This document shows positions 23,566-34,917 of a stretch of DNA of 64,000 nt, piece by piece (within the stretch, counting starts at the first letter, position 1; each line of letters begins with the position of its first letter). The translations under genes were made by a program, and so were the position numbers. The notes under the pieces were generated by a model, which was given only the letters and a program-made list of their open reading frames with translations, had not been told where the DNA came from and ran no database searches. Source of the stretch: Callipepla californica brunnescens (Eukaryota; Chordata; Aves; Galliformes; Odontophoridae); contig JALIRH010000039.1 of assembly GCA_023055505.1 (NCBI GenBank), positions 1,736,001 to 1,800,000 on the forward strand, read 5' to 3'.

Positions 23566-26500
23566 AGCAGTCCTATACATTCAAAAATCTTTCATGGCAG
23601 CAAAATATGAGACTGGCACAAAGGGACAGTTCCAACCTGCCAGGTGCTGTCACACTGCTGGTGAGCCTGTCAGAGCACAGGATCTTGAAAGAAGCTCCCC
23701 CAAACCCAGTTGAGACCCAAAGCAAAGAAATACCTATTTCCATTTCCCCTTTGACCCTGCCCCTAAGCCACAATGCTCTACGATCAGCCCGGCCTCGCCA
23801 CCGTGGCCGAAAGATAAACACCGTTTTCAAGGTCAATTTCCTATGACCGGTTGCTTCATTTCTCATCATTTTCTGTCCAACTTCATAGATTAACACTTAC
23901 AATTGATTTATTCCTTTCCTTTCCAGCGTTACTTTGCACTTCATTTAAAACAGGGGGTTGGCGTTTTCCTCTGTTCTCTACAAGGGCGATGCCATGAGAC
24001 GATGAGGCTCAGCTGGGTTTCAATTGACAAAAATGCCTGCTCACTAAAGCAGCGTGCTACAAAAGCTAAACCCAATCAAGAGGCATCTACCAGCCACTTC
24101 CCCCATTCTTCCCCACTGCTAGAAATATTGTTTTTAGCTACAGTGCTCTCACTCTTTCATGTTGTAGAGCTTTGACTGTAAAGAAAATGTTTTAATAGCC
24201 TCTATTAGGAAACAAAAGTTGGATTTAGGTCTTTCCAGGGTTTGAGAATCTTTTTGCAGGCCGGTAGCATGCTCACTTTAGATCAGATTAAAGCTGACAG
24301 AGATGAAACTGTGCTGGCCCACATCCTTGGGCTTGCTCCAGGGCCTCTCATCTGCATTTCATCATGATGTGAGCACATGTTCCCATCATTGGTACACTCA
24401 TCTGCATCACTCTGAATGTTAATCACAGGCTAACCCAATTTCTTCAGCAAATTTATTACTTGCTGTTCATTAAAGTCCATAAAACCTAACGTGAGCCTGA
24501 AATAAGCAGAACAAGTAGTCCTTAGCCACGCAGCAGCTCAGATGCAACAGCGTAAGTGTGGGGATCTCCTATGAACAGGTAAGCATAAAATCTCCCATAC
24601 ACTCTCCAGGGGATGCAAGGCAAAGAAAGGAGACTGCGTGCTACCGAAGGCTGTCATCATCCTTCTGAAGGCTCCAAAAATCAGCATCCTTGTAGGAGCT
24701 TGACAAGGCTGCTGCCACATGCAAAATTACTAACAAACCTAAGCCTCTTCCCAGCATCAGTAAGCATGCATTGTCTTGACTACATCTCCAGCAGTAAGAT
24801 GTGGCAAGTGACACCTTACTGCGTGAGCCTTTGCTTTAATAGTAGGAACATTGCTCACCAGTGCTCATGTGCTTAGCTGATCTGCTGAACTGGAGGCGGC
24901 CACATTTGTTCTTTCACACTGGAAGGAAGCAATGTAATGTATTCAAATCAATAGCTAGAGTAAACATTAACATCTACCTCCCAAATGAACTCTGCGCATC
25001 TGAAATTATCTGTGATTCCCACAACCGTTCCTCAAAACCTCGGGAACACACACGGATGCAAGCCGCCAAAATCCCAAGTGTAAACTGCTAAAATTCTCCG
25101 AAGGACCTTATGATTGAAATATTCAGATGATGCTACTATCAGAATAATGAAGCCTTTGGAGGATTTGCTTCATCAAGTATAAAATAATTTTTAGAGACAC
25201 TTTAAAGGAAGAAACCGTGTCTGTGGGAAGAAGAATGACCGACTTTTTGCCAGAAATAGGATTATTTCATGAGCCAGAAAATGACACTTCTCGGTAGTCC
25301 AACATGAGATCTGTTTCTAGGCTAAAATTATACATCACAACATATATAAATATCATTTTGGCACAGCTGTGTAAATGCAAACACATCTGTCGAGAGAAAG
25401 AAATTACAGATGTTTATTATCCATTCTTCACAAATTTCCATAACCATAGGATGGATCCAGGCTGAAATGAGAAATTTGCTCTCTCCTTTAATTAAATCAA
25501 TTTGCATTTTCTTTTCCCCAGTTGATTAAATAATAGAAAAGCAGGGAGGCAAGGGCGGGTTTTGTGATGAAGGCACTGGACAAAACCCTCAGAGAGCTGA
25601 ATTCAGTCCCTGGTCCTGCAATGGACCTCCTGGGCAATCTTGGGCTGAATATCTCAGCCCTTCTTTTCCACATCAGCCAGTGAAGAGTAATATTGCTCTG
25701 TGCCTTGCAGTCCCCACCTCACCTAATGACCGTGAGCTACACAGGGATGGGACGAGGTTCTGCAGCCGGTAGGGACAATACCCATAATAACGGAGGTTGG
25801 ATTGAAGTGGGACCTGCTAATGCTCTGCACTGAGACACAACCTGCCAAGGGACAGCATCATCATCCCAACCATCCCACAAAAGTGGGAACACAGAGTGTG
25901 GTACTACATAGCGCTTCTGCAAGCAAAGATAAGGTCCAACCCTGCTACTACTGACAAGAGGCTGAAAGCTGACTTTAATAGGGCCAAGATACAATGCAGG
26001 CTGCTGTTGGGACAGGGACAAGTGAAGCTTGCAGCTGAGTGATTGCAAACCCAGCAAAAAGAGACGGAAATTCATCTCAGGAAAAGAGACTAGATCTTAA
26101 TGGAATTATTTTAGAGCACAATAAAACACCAAGCTGTCTTCATCACCTCTATTACTGTTGCAAGGCCAGACTGCAAGCATATCCCTTCAAACTGATGGAA
26201 GGAAAATGAATGCCCTCAGAAGGGGACAGCAGACCAACAGCACATGGCCCAGCAACCAAAATGATAAGTTTCCTGGTAGCATTCATCTCAAACCCCTTGT
26301 GGTTACAAGAGACTCTATGGAAATTGTTGGGGCTTTTTCTGTTTGTATTTATAGAACCAAAATAGCATGGTTTTGGAAGAATATTTCCAGCTATGCTGTT
26401 TTAAAGGATTAACAAAATGTTACAAACTGGAGCATACATAATGGAATCAGCAAACAGGAATCAGCAAGTAATCTTCTGTTTCCATGTAGACTAATGCACA

Positions 26501-29500
26501 ATTGCCAGAGGCACCATGGGATTTTTTGCCTTTTGTTAAAGCTTCAAGAGGTGATGGTTGTCAGCTCTGACAGAAATACAGAACACGACGATCACTTATA
26601 GGCATGAAAGGTAATAGTTACTGTTTAATGCAATAACACGACTTTCACCACTGTAGTGAGCTAAAGCCTATGTATTGATTTGCAGACGCAAGTGCTAACT
26701 GTTATTATTCAGCACATCATGAGGAAGGGAGAACGAGCTCCTGAACACTATGGACAAAATGAATCATGTTCTGCAAGATAAATTTTACGAAGCGTGTTTT
26801 CTTTGAGGAGCCTTTATACTGATAGAGTCTTATTTTAATTCCATAAATGGATAGCCATGATTGGACAGTTGATAGGCATCGTATTTCCCTAAGCATTTGC
26901 TTTTCCATTACGAAGCCTGCATCAAACCAACAGAAGACAGGAGAGAGCTGAACATGAAGAAAAGCTAATATCAGAGTGAAACTCTCCGGCAACACTGCAA
27001 CACTAAATCAGGGCCCATGTCTTACAGAACAAATGCATTTGCAGTGCCACAGTGTGAGCGAACACCAGAAGTGACACCCCACACACATCTTCCCACCCAC
27101 CCATCTTTGGGGTAAAAGCAATGGGGATCTCGAATTTCACCTCCTGGCATCAGGTATCCTAGTGCTTAAAGAAAGGCCATGTGCCCTGTATAAAACCTCA
27201 AGAACGATGCATCAAGCATGGTGTCTTCCTGCAGTCAAGAACTTCATAAAGCTGATGCTAGAGTTAGACTATCAGGTAGAAAAGATATACACACTTAATT
27301 TAGCTTTTCCTGGTCCATCCCTTCCAATAATCACTTTAGATCCTGTGGTAAGGAATTACAGATAAAAATAACACCCAAGGACTAATATTTTTCCCGTTGG
27401 AAAAGTCATCACAGGCAACCACAGCATGTAATTCCTCAAGCCAATTTATCATTTCCATCATAAACATCCACACCCAACTTCTGCAGAACTTTGCCAGTAA
27501 TAAGGTGCATAAAGGAAGACAAAGAATGTGAAATGGGTCTCTGAATATTAATGAAGATGCCTCTTCTAAATAATGTATCAGAGGAACTAAAAGATCCTAA
27601 AATGTTCCGTGGAAGACAACAGAACTCTGAGAACGTTTCTGGGGAACATGAAAGAGTGACAGAAACAAATGTCTGCCCAAATCACTGTGGCTGACCTGAC
27701 TCATACTTCCAGATTTCTTTGAAAAAGAAATACTAGCCAGCGTTAACCCCACACTTCTCCTTCTCTCCCAGATCCTTACCTGCTTTCTCTTTGCCCACAC
27801 TAAAACTGGAAGAACACAAACTCTGAAGGCAATCACTTGGGCACCATGGACCAGTTATTGCAGTGGTAACTAGCACTGCTGGAAACGTTACTGTCATTTG
27901 TGTGAGGTGTCTAGAAAATTCTAAGATGCATAATTGTGCTCAGCAATATATAAAACATGCTGAACTAAACATTTTGCATTTCTTTATGGCAAGAGGATAT
28001 GAGATTGGTGCGGAAGTGTAGGTGCCGTGGGTGTAGTAGGCACAGAAGTGGTGAAGTGAGTTGGGATGGGCTGGAGGTAGTGCAGCTTCTCACCACGGAC
28101 AGCAGATCACAGCCTGCACAGGGCAACAGGAGCAGCACCTGTACAGAGCAATGGGCAGCGATGAGAGAAATGCCTGAAGTGAGAGGAGGAGGACAAAGAA
28201 GATCACAGCTCTATAAATGCAGAGAAATAAACTGCGACTGGTTTTGGCCAGAGATCAGATGAACACATCCAAAGCAGCAGAGAAACTGGCCCACACCCTG
28301 CATGAGCACTTCAGGTAAGAAGCTGATTTGGGCTGCTACATTCCAAATGAAGGGACCTGAGGCAAGAGTCATGCTCTGTGAATCTCTTCCTTTTACACAA
28401 TGACTGCCTAAGACACCGTGATCAATCACAACAGCACCAGGAATAGCATCACAAAGCTGGAGTGCAGGCAGCCTTTTGCAGTGCTCAAAAGCAATGTTAA
28501 ACACAAAAAGCAGTACAAATAAATACAATTACTATTAATAAAGCTTTTAGACTTCTACTGGCGCCGAGCAGTCAGGCAATAGCATAAAAAACATGGGTCC
28601 ATGCCACAAGCAGACTCCTTCCAACCCTATTACTCTGCAGTGCATCTATATTCCAGCAACATCACAGGTAGGAACTTGTAGCAATATTGATAAATTATAT
28701 TCTGCCCACATCACTAGGGTGCCAGTAATGTTTCAAAATGCCTGGAGGATCAGTGGGCGACTCTCATAATGTATATATAAAGAGAAATCTTGTTTGGTCT
28801 CCCTAGAGACAGTTTCTCTCCTAATGGAGTGTCGTTGGAGGGACTCTGCTAAATTCATGCATTTAACTCTTGATCTCCATCACTTCACAGTGTTTTTGTG
28901 CTAACTACAACGTATAGAGGCCATTAGGCAGTAAGACTAAGATTGACTTTTCTTCCTTCATGGATTATACAGAAGGAATGGGAACAAGCTGGGTTCATTA
29001 GCATACGTTTAAAGAGTTCACAGGGTTGGCAGACGCAGAAAGTACCCAGCAACCAGCAGAGACATTTAATTCTAAACCTTGCACATCAACATTAAAAGGG
29101 ATCTCTCTACTTCTGGCTCATTTAACGAAGTAACAGTAAGAAGTAGCTAAACCAGGACCTCTGGAGGTGCTGACAACAGAGCCTTCTGAGCTTAAAGAAA
29201 GCTAACGTGAATTTTAATTCATGCAGTGAACTCTGAGAGGACTCATTTCCCTTCAGCAGGAGGAATTAGTGTTAAAACCTGTGCCCAAAGCCTGTCGGTG
29301 AGTTCCGGAGCTCCATCCCAGCATCCCCACAGACTGGACACACCACAGTGAGCAGACGCAGGACATCAGAACGTGTGGTTGGGTGGGAAAGGGGCAGCAG
29401 AAGGCTCTGCCCGGCCCCACTGCACACAGAGCAGCACAAGGCTCTCCCCACCATGGGTTGGGGGCTGTGGGAAGCAGGGAGCTGCAGAGATGATCTGAGG

Positions 29501-32164
29501 AGAGAGATAAGTAATGCTATCTGCACGCAAACCTCCTGAACGATAGGCTTTGCTGTAACGGTATTCATGGGAATGCAATGGGGCTCTCCTGCTTTTACAG
29601 CGCTGTGAATTCACATCCTGCCATTCCCATCTCTCCCATCCCTCTGAAAAAGAAGAACCTTTCGTTAGGAGACCCAAATCCCCTCAAACAGGGCAGACTC
29701 TAGGGTGCATACACAAGATAGGCAGGGCAGCCCAACCAAAGTACACGTGCTACAAGTATTCTCTTTGCTTGCTGTTTTGAAGAATGTCAGATATCAAGGA
29801 GCACGTGTTAGACGTGTCCCTGGGCAGTCACAGAGCACTACATTTACAAAATGGAGCAAACCCATTGGAATCACTTGCTCCATTTGCACGTGGCCTCCAT
29901 AGGATGTTTTGGGATCAGGTTTAGGCACTGAGGCCCAATCGATGGGGAGGACGGTGGGCTCTGGAGGATGCACAGGGAAATCACAGCTCTGCACGAATCC
30001 TGCTCGCAAGAAATGGCTTTTTGGTGCCACTCTGGGTGGTGAGCAATGGCTACAAAGGGGATTTACTGCTTTTGTAGTTTACCGTTTTTTGCACCAAGGC
30101 TGGTAAAGGCCATCTGAAATTAGTTCTCAATCTTGTGCCCTGGCGGCTGGCAAAGATCAGCCTTAGTCTTTTTAGCTCAGTACATCCTCCTGACTCACTC
30201 CCCCTTCAGAGGCTCAATCTCCTTTATTCACAAAGAAGCTGGGTTCAGAGACCAGAACAAGAAAGGCAGAGCCCCCAGACCCCTTTTCAAGCTTTTTTTT
30301 CTTAGTGCACTTATTGCTTATAATGAAATTGAGATGATTTTTTTTTTTTTTATGTGCAAATTGCAACAAAAGGGTCAAGGGGACATCTCTCCTGCTGCCG
30401 CCCTATTGCTCCATTCATCCATGCTAAGAGGTAGCTCCAGTGCTGGGAAGGGGAGCGGGGGCTTCTGAAGCACAAGGCTTTAGTTTATCAGGTAAATAGG
30501 CCTGGGAGGTGATAAGCCACTCTGAAAAACCCTTCAATAATTGCAGTGATATCCGCCTTGGATTCACGCTCCTTTCAGATTTTCCAGGCTTTTTGATGAC
30601 AGAAAAGAAGATCTCAGTTTCAGAAATATTCAGTGTCCTCTATTGTCGGTCTCTCGCTTAAAAAATAATTAAGTTTACTCTGCTGCTAGCCTGTTATCAG
30701 GTCAGTGCAAGATGCTAAGAGATCAGTATGCCATGGTAAGAAATATTCCTGTCTATTTAACCCACTAATTCAATCTCAGTAAAGAATGAGACCCATGAAG
30801 TATCTATTTATAAAGTAAATACAGCAAGTAGAAATCAAATATTGGTCCTGTTTCAGGCCATTAGCTGAGAGGATGCCGGGAAGGTAATAGCCACAATTTT
30901 CACAGCATTTAGGGGGAGGGGTTTGCTCCTGCTGCTCTTTTCTATTTATTTCCACACCCATAAGCATCAACCTGTGACTGTGGACAGCACAGGAGGAGGA
31001 GCACCTCAGCTCCCATTCGAGACAAAGGCACTTTGCATGGCAGGACATCACGTCCTTTGCCATACACCCTGGAGGTAAAATTACCAGACATCAAATAGTC
31101 AACACATGCAATGTTCAGGCAATTATTGTTGATTGTCAACAGCTCATTTAATTTTTTTTTTCCTCTCTCTAAGTGTAGCTTTGAGGACTGACAATACCTG
31201 TAAATATATCCATGCTCCTTGGAATCTTTGGGATGTTTGCAATAAACCTGGTGTCTCCTGATCTGGTATTTCTACAGCTGTTCTCCCAAACACCTCTAAG
31301 CCTTTAATTGGATTTCTTCATGGAGAATATTTTCCTGTACAATCTGAAACAAAATATACTGGGTGCAGCTTCTCTGATCCCACAGCCTATAGGAGGACAG
31401 TCCTGGCATGCAGAATGAACTGGAGGTAGCATGGACAACCAGGTGATGCTCAGAAGCATCACCAAGGCCCCTATCCACCAGAATTTCAGAGTAGAATAAG
31501 CTTTAATTTTCCAGTTTTTAGGACTTCTTGTGAGTTAAAGAAGCTCATTAGGTAGTCCACACTCCCATTCATCCCCTAACACTGGGAGCTGAAACAACTC
31601 CAATCTACCTTTCCTGTTTCACTAAGCCAGCTGAAGCTTTCTATTCTATATACTAAATATCCATTTATCATAGGAATTAAAGCAGAAGTTTCAAGTGCCA
31701 AACAAGTGCAGCTATACAGGGTAATTAAAATGCATTTAATTCCACTAATATTTCAGAAAGAACATTTTCACAAACAGCAACCTCTTTCCAAAAGAATAAA
31801 TAAATCACATAGTAAACATCACAAATGTCTTAAATAAAGGCAATTGCTACTGATCCCTGAGTATCCTAAATTCAGTAAAATCCTGTGACAAAATTGTCTT
31901 CTAACGAATCAGTAATTTAAATGTCATTACTTGCATATTTACCATTCTCTTTTTACTGCACTGAACCCTAAATCAGGGTCTTTAATGCCTCCTCTGTCAT
32001 TTGGAGATTCAATGGTTTTTAACTGGATTTAAAGGTTAAAAAGTGTTTTGTTTAGAGTTTCTGTTATACTGTCCTAGGAGCCATTAAACTGTGTCCAGAA
32101 CGAGGACACAGACTGCAGTCTGCAGTTGTGCTTAGGACTGGACATAAAGATGAACTTTGTCATG

Positions 32165-32353
32165 GAAGGGGTGGCCAAGCACAGGAATGGGCTGCTCAAA
32201 AGTGGGAATGGGCAGTCCACAGAGATGGTGGAATCCCTGTCCCTGGAGGTATTTATGAAATACGCTTCAGCATGGCACTAAAGGACGTGGTTTGTAGGGC
32301 AGGTTGGTGACTGAACTTGGTGATCTTGATGGTCCTTTCTGGTCTAAATGATA
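32165..32353 (+). mobile_element. CR1 LINE, 5'-truncated 3' end
   Basis: Sense-strand CR1 words occur in order: GGCCAAGCACAGGAATGGGC, TGGTGGAATCCCTGTCCCTG, GGAGGTATTTATGAAATACG, GGCACTAAAGGACGTGG, and a final TTGGTGATCTTGATGGTCC just before TTTCTGGTC. The copy has a small internal duplication (GGAATGGGC appears twice within about 30 bp) and ends in a decayed octamer. About 190 bp remain, with no coding part. Confidence 0.85.
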
Positions 32354-32939
32354 ACATAGGTAGCTTCCCATAAAACACACATTTTTAAACTGGGGAAGAA
32401 ACCTTGACATTTTCTGTTTTTGGAAGGGCACTGCCTCCCATTTCTTTCATCTCCAGCCTCCACAAAAGCCTTCTCACTGCAACCCCCAGCAGCAGCCCTG
32501 GCAGCCAGGCCCATCTCACAGGATGCACATTTCAAAGTGGGTACACTCCTAAAGAGCACTTAGCCATAGCTTTCCCATCAAAACAGCTCAAAGCCTGACA
32601 GAAAACAGTGCCTTATGGCATGGAGACAATGCATGCAGAAAGTGTAACCCCCTTGGAGTTGTGCTGGTCCCATGCAGCTCCATCAGATGTTCCCCACTGT
32701 CCTACTGTGAACACTGACCTCAGGGAGCAGCTTGCAAGGGAACAGAGCATGCAAACCACATGAGACACAACATCCAAAGGAAGGCAGGAATAAACCCTTT
32801 CTAGGTAGACCTGCATGGCTTTCAACTGCTTTGGTAGCTCCCCTATGATTTGTACTGTTTGCATCATAACTTTAGTGTACCAAAAGTCTTGTTATCCCAA
32901 ATGGAAGGATCTCCCCCCAGTTGCCCATGCAGAGAATTT

Positions 32940-33300
32940 AAACAGTTCAATGTGGAGTTGAATTCTTCATTTAAGTGGTTTGTGTCTTCATTGGCTAATC
33001 TCTGACGTGTGCTTCATTATATCAATAACAGTAGGAAATTATTGATTTTTCTAAAGCCATTAAGTTCAATTAGCTTTACAATTCAAATGGAAAAATGGTA
33101 AATTACCTTCATTTGATGATAAAAACAGTAAGGAAAAAAGAAGATAATGCCCTAATTTGTGAAGTATGTGAGCAAAGCGGTAAAGGTAAAACAAACAAAT
33201 GAATATTAGCATAACAGCTCTAATCAGCACTGCTCGGCGTATGAAACTGGCATCGTTGTGCTTACTGGACTGTGCAGCAATAAGTAGTTTTGATGTTGTT
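32940..33300. promoter_or_regulatory. Possible conserved enhancer-like element
   Basis: This is non-repetitive AT-rich sequence with many homeodomain core words (ATTA/TAAT), including CAATTAGC and CTCTAATCAGC. It contains no homopolymer longer than a few bases and no reading frame. It is only a texture-based guess that this is under constraint. Confidence 0.25.
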
Positions 33301-34190
33301 TACCCACTTCATCTTGTTCATAAATTAAAGCAGATAAATAATAAGCAATAGGAAAAAGGGTGGATAATCATTCAGAACAAACGAAGCCTCCACACATCAC
33401 AGTCTGAGGGCACGCATGGCATACCCCAAAAGTTGCTGAGTGCTGAAATATAGCGAGCACTGCCCAAAAGTCTATGGGTGTGGAGATCTGTGAATTATGA
33501 ACTGAAAGCCTGATTAAAAAATCCATTAAAGCACATGCTAGAGATCAATTAATATATGATAAGCCACTTTCTCTAGAGTGGATTTAACTTCTTAATTCTA
33601 ACAGAATTTCACATTTTTTTGGTGCTGTTCACAAATACCACACCACACAAGAACAAAAATACTAAAACTGTGAACGTGGTGAATGAAACAACCTTTGAAG
33701 AGCTAAATTTGGATTTTTAAAGTTTTCTGGAAAACCATAACAAGGTTTTATCCTTTAATTTTGGTTGCTGATCTCAGAAGAACAGAATAAAGACGCAAAG
33801 AGCACAGAATCCAGTCTTTTAGCTGCCTTCCTCCTCCACTCATTCCCACCCCCTCCTCCCTCCAATATAAAAATCATGATTGATTCTTTCTTTGTTTACG
33901 ACAGCACTGAAATAAACTTTTCAGCAATCTTCGGGTTGCTGTCCCTAATGCAGACTCACGAAAGAGCATTTTCCTCCACCCAGCTGGACTTGCATTGCAA
34001 CTCCACCCTTCAGTCCCTGCTGGAAGGTACTGGCACCTTGGAGAACTGGCACTGGGATTTGTAATGCCTCCAAGAAAGCTCTCGCAGGACACTGCTTGTC
34101 TGCATAATACTGTTTCTGTTCCCAGACAAGTCCAGACTATTGATTTCTGCAGTGGCTGCAATCAGTCATAATGAGGAAACAAGAAATAAA

Positions 34191-34206
34191 CCAGCCAGCC
34201 AGCCAG
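34191..34206 (+). repeat. CCAG4 tetranucleotide repeat
   Basis: Four perfect CCAG units followed by a CAAG variant. This is a short microsatellite. Confidence 0.9.
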
Positions 34207-34386
34207 CAAGCCCACAATCAGATATTATCTGGAGCTCAGGGCTGATTTAATTACTACTGACCCAGCCATTTGGGTTGGCTGAGGGTTTTGTGTGGGACTG
34301 AGGAGTTTTCACTTGGTGTTCAGCAGTAATCTTAGCATAATTACTGTATTCATCTTTGAGGCATTCTGCAAAGTGCAAATAAATAA

Positions 34387-34917
34387 GGGAGGTGATACTC
34401 CCCCTCTACTCTGCCCTGGTGAGGCCTCGCCTAGAGTATTACATCCAGTTCTGGGCTCCATGGTACAAAAAAGACAGGGATCTCCTCGGAAGAGTCCAGC
34501 AGAGGGCCACAAAGATGGTAAAGGGCATGAAATGCCTCCCGTATGAGGAAAGGCTGAAAGACTGGGTCTGTTCAGCCTTGAAAAAAGAAGACACAGAGGG
34601 GATCTGATCCTTGTCTATAAATATCTAAGGAGTGGGAGTCAAAGGGACGAGGCTGTGTGTGGTGTTAAGATGAAGGGAAATGGCCACAAACTGAAGTATA
34701 GGAAGTTCTGCACCAATGTGCATGGGAACTCCTTCACAATGCAGTGATGGAGCACTGGAGCTGCAAAGAGTGGTGGTGGGGTCTCCTTCTCTGGAGACAT
34801 TCCAGACCCACCTGGACGCCTACCTGTGCAACCTGGGCTGGGAGCTGCTTTGGCAGGTGGTTGGACTCCATGACCTCTGGAGGTCCCTGCCAACCCCTAC
34901 AATTCTGTGATTCTGTG
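34387..34917 (+). mobile_element. CR1 LINE, about 530 bp, includes the RT C-terminus and 3' end
   Basis: This is one of the two longest CR1 copies in the window. It starts within the coding part at GGGAGGTGATACTCCCCC and runs through the family's C-terminal coding segment. It then continues through the untranslated block, with GGTTGGACTCCATGACCTC and then TGGAGGTCCCTGCCAACCCC, to the octamer end ATTCTGTGATTCTGTGA. It is 5'-truncated, as most CR1 copies are, and the frame is broken partway. An AAATAAATAA decamer lies directly on both sides (34377-34386 and 34918-34927), which may be a target-site duplication or a tail that matched the target. Confidence 0.93.
34392..34607 (+). pseudogene. CR1 ORF2 C-terminal fragment, truncated
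   Basis: This 71-codon open frame lies inside the CR1 copy and reads [20 protein letters not shown], then [20 protein letters not shown]. These are the conserved segments downstream of the catalytic RT core in CR1-clade ORF2 proteins. No catalytic YxDD box or endonuclease domain is included, because the copy is truncated well downstream of them. A stop occurs after EDTEGI, where the family would normally continue. It encodes no functional protein. Confidence 0.85.

Larger units (their letters stand above)
16891..32164. other. Unique non-coding sequence, about 15 kb
   Basis: No convincing gene, RNA or transposon was found in this long interval. Minor features are a GTT5 repeat at 18815-18829, a pyrimidine-rich strip at about 20114-20152, an A19 run at 22379-22397 and a T14 run at 30338-30351. 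Splice-like short acceptor-donor pairs occur at 17795-17830 and 21170-21214. AT-rich, conserved-looking patches occur at about 22280-22375 and 25480-25545, the latter with a perfect POU octamer at 25500-25507. A weak CTCF-like word, CCAGCAGGAGGCC, lies at 20507-20519. Reading frames are short and lack domains. Confidence 0.5.
32354..34386. other. AT-rich spacer between two + strand CR1 copies
   Basis: No gene is recognised. The part 32940-33300 is complex and AT-rich, with words such as TTCAATTAGCTTTACAATTC, CATTGGCTAATC and AATATTAGCATAAC, and looks like one or two conserved non-coding elements. A pyrimidine-rich strip lies at about 33825-33870. Four perfect CCAG units lie at 34191-34206. 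The stretch ends with AAATAAATAA at 34377-34386, which abuts the next CR1. Confidence 0.5.
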
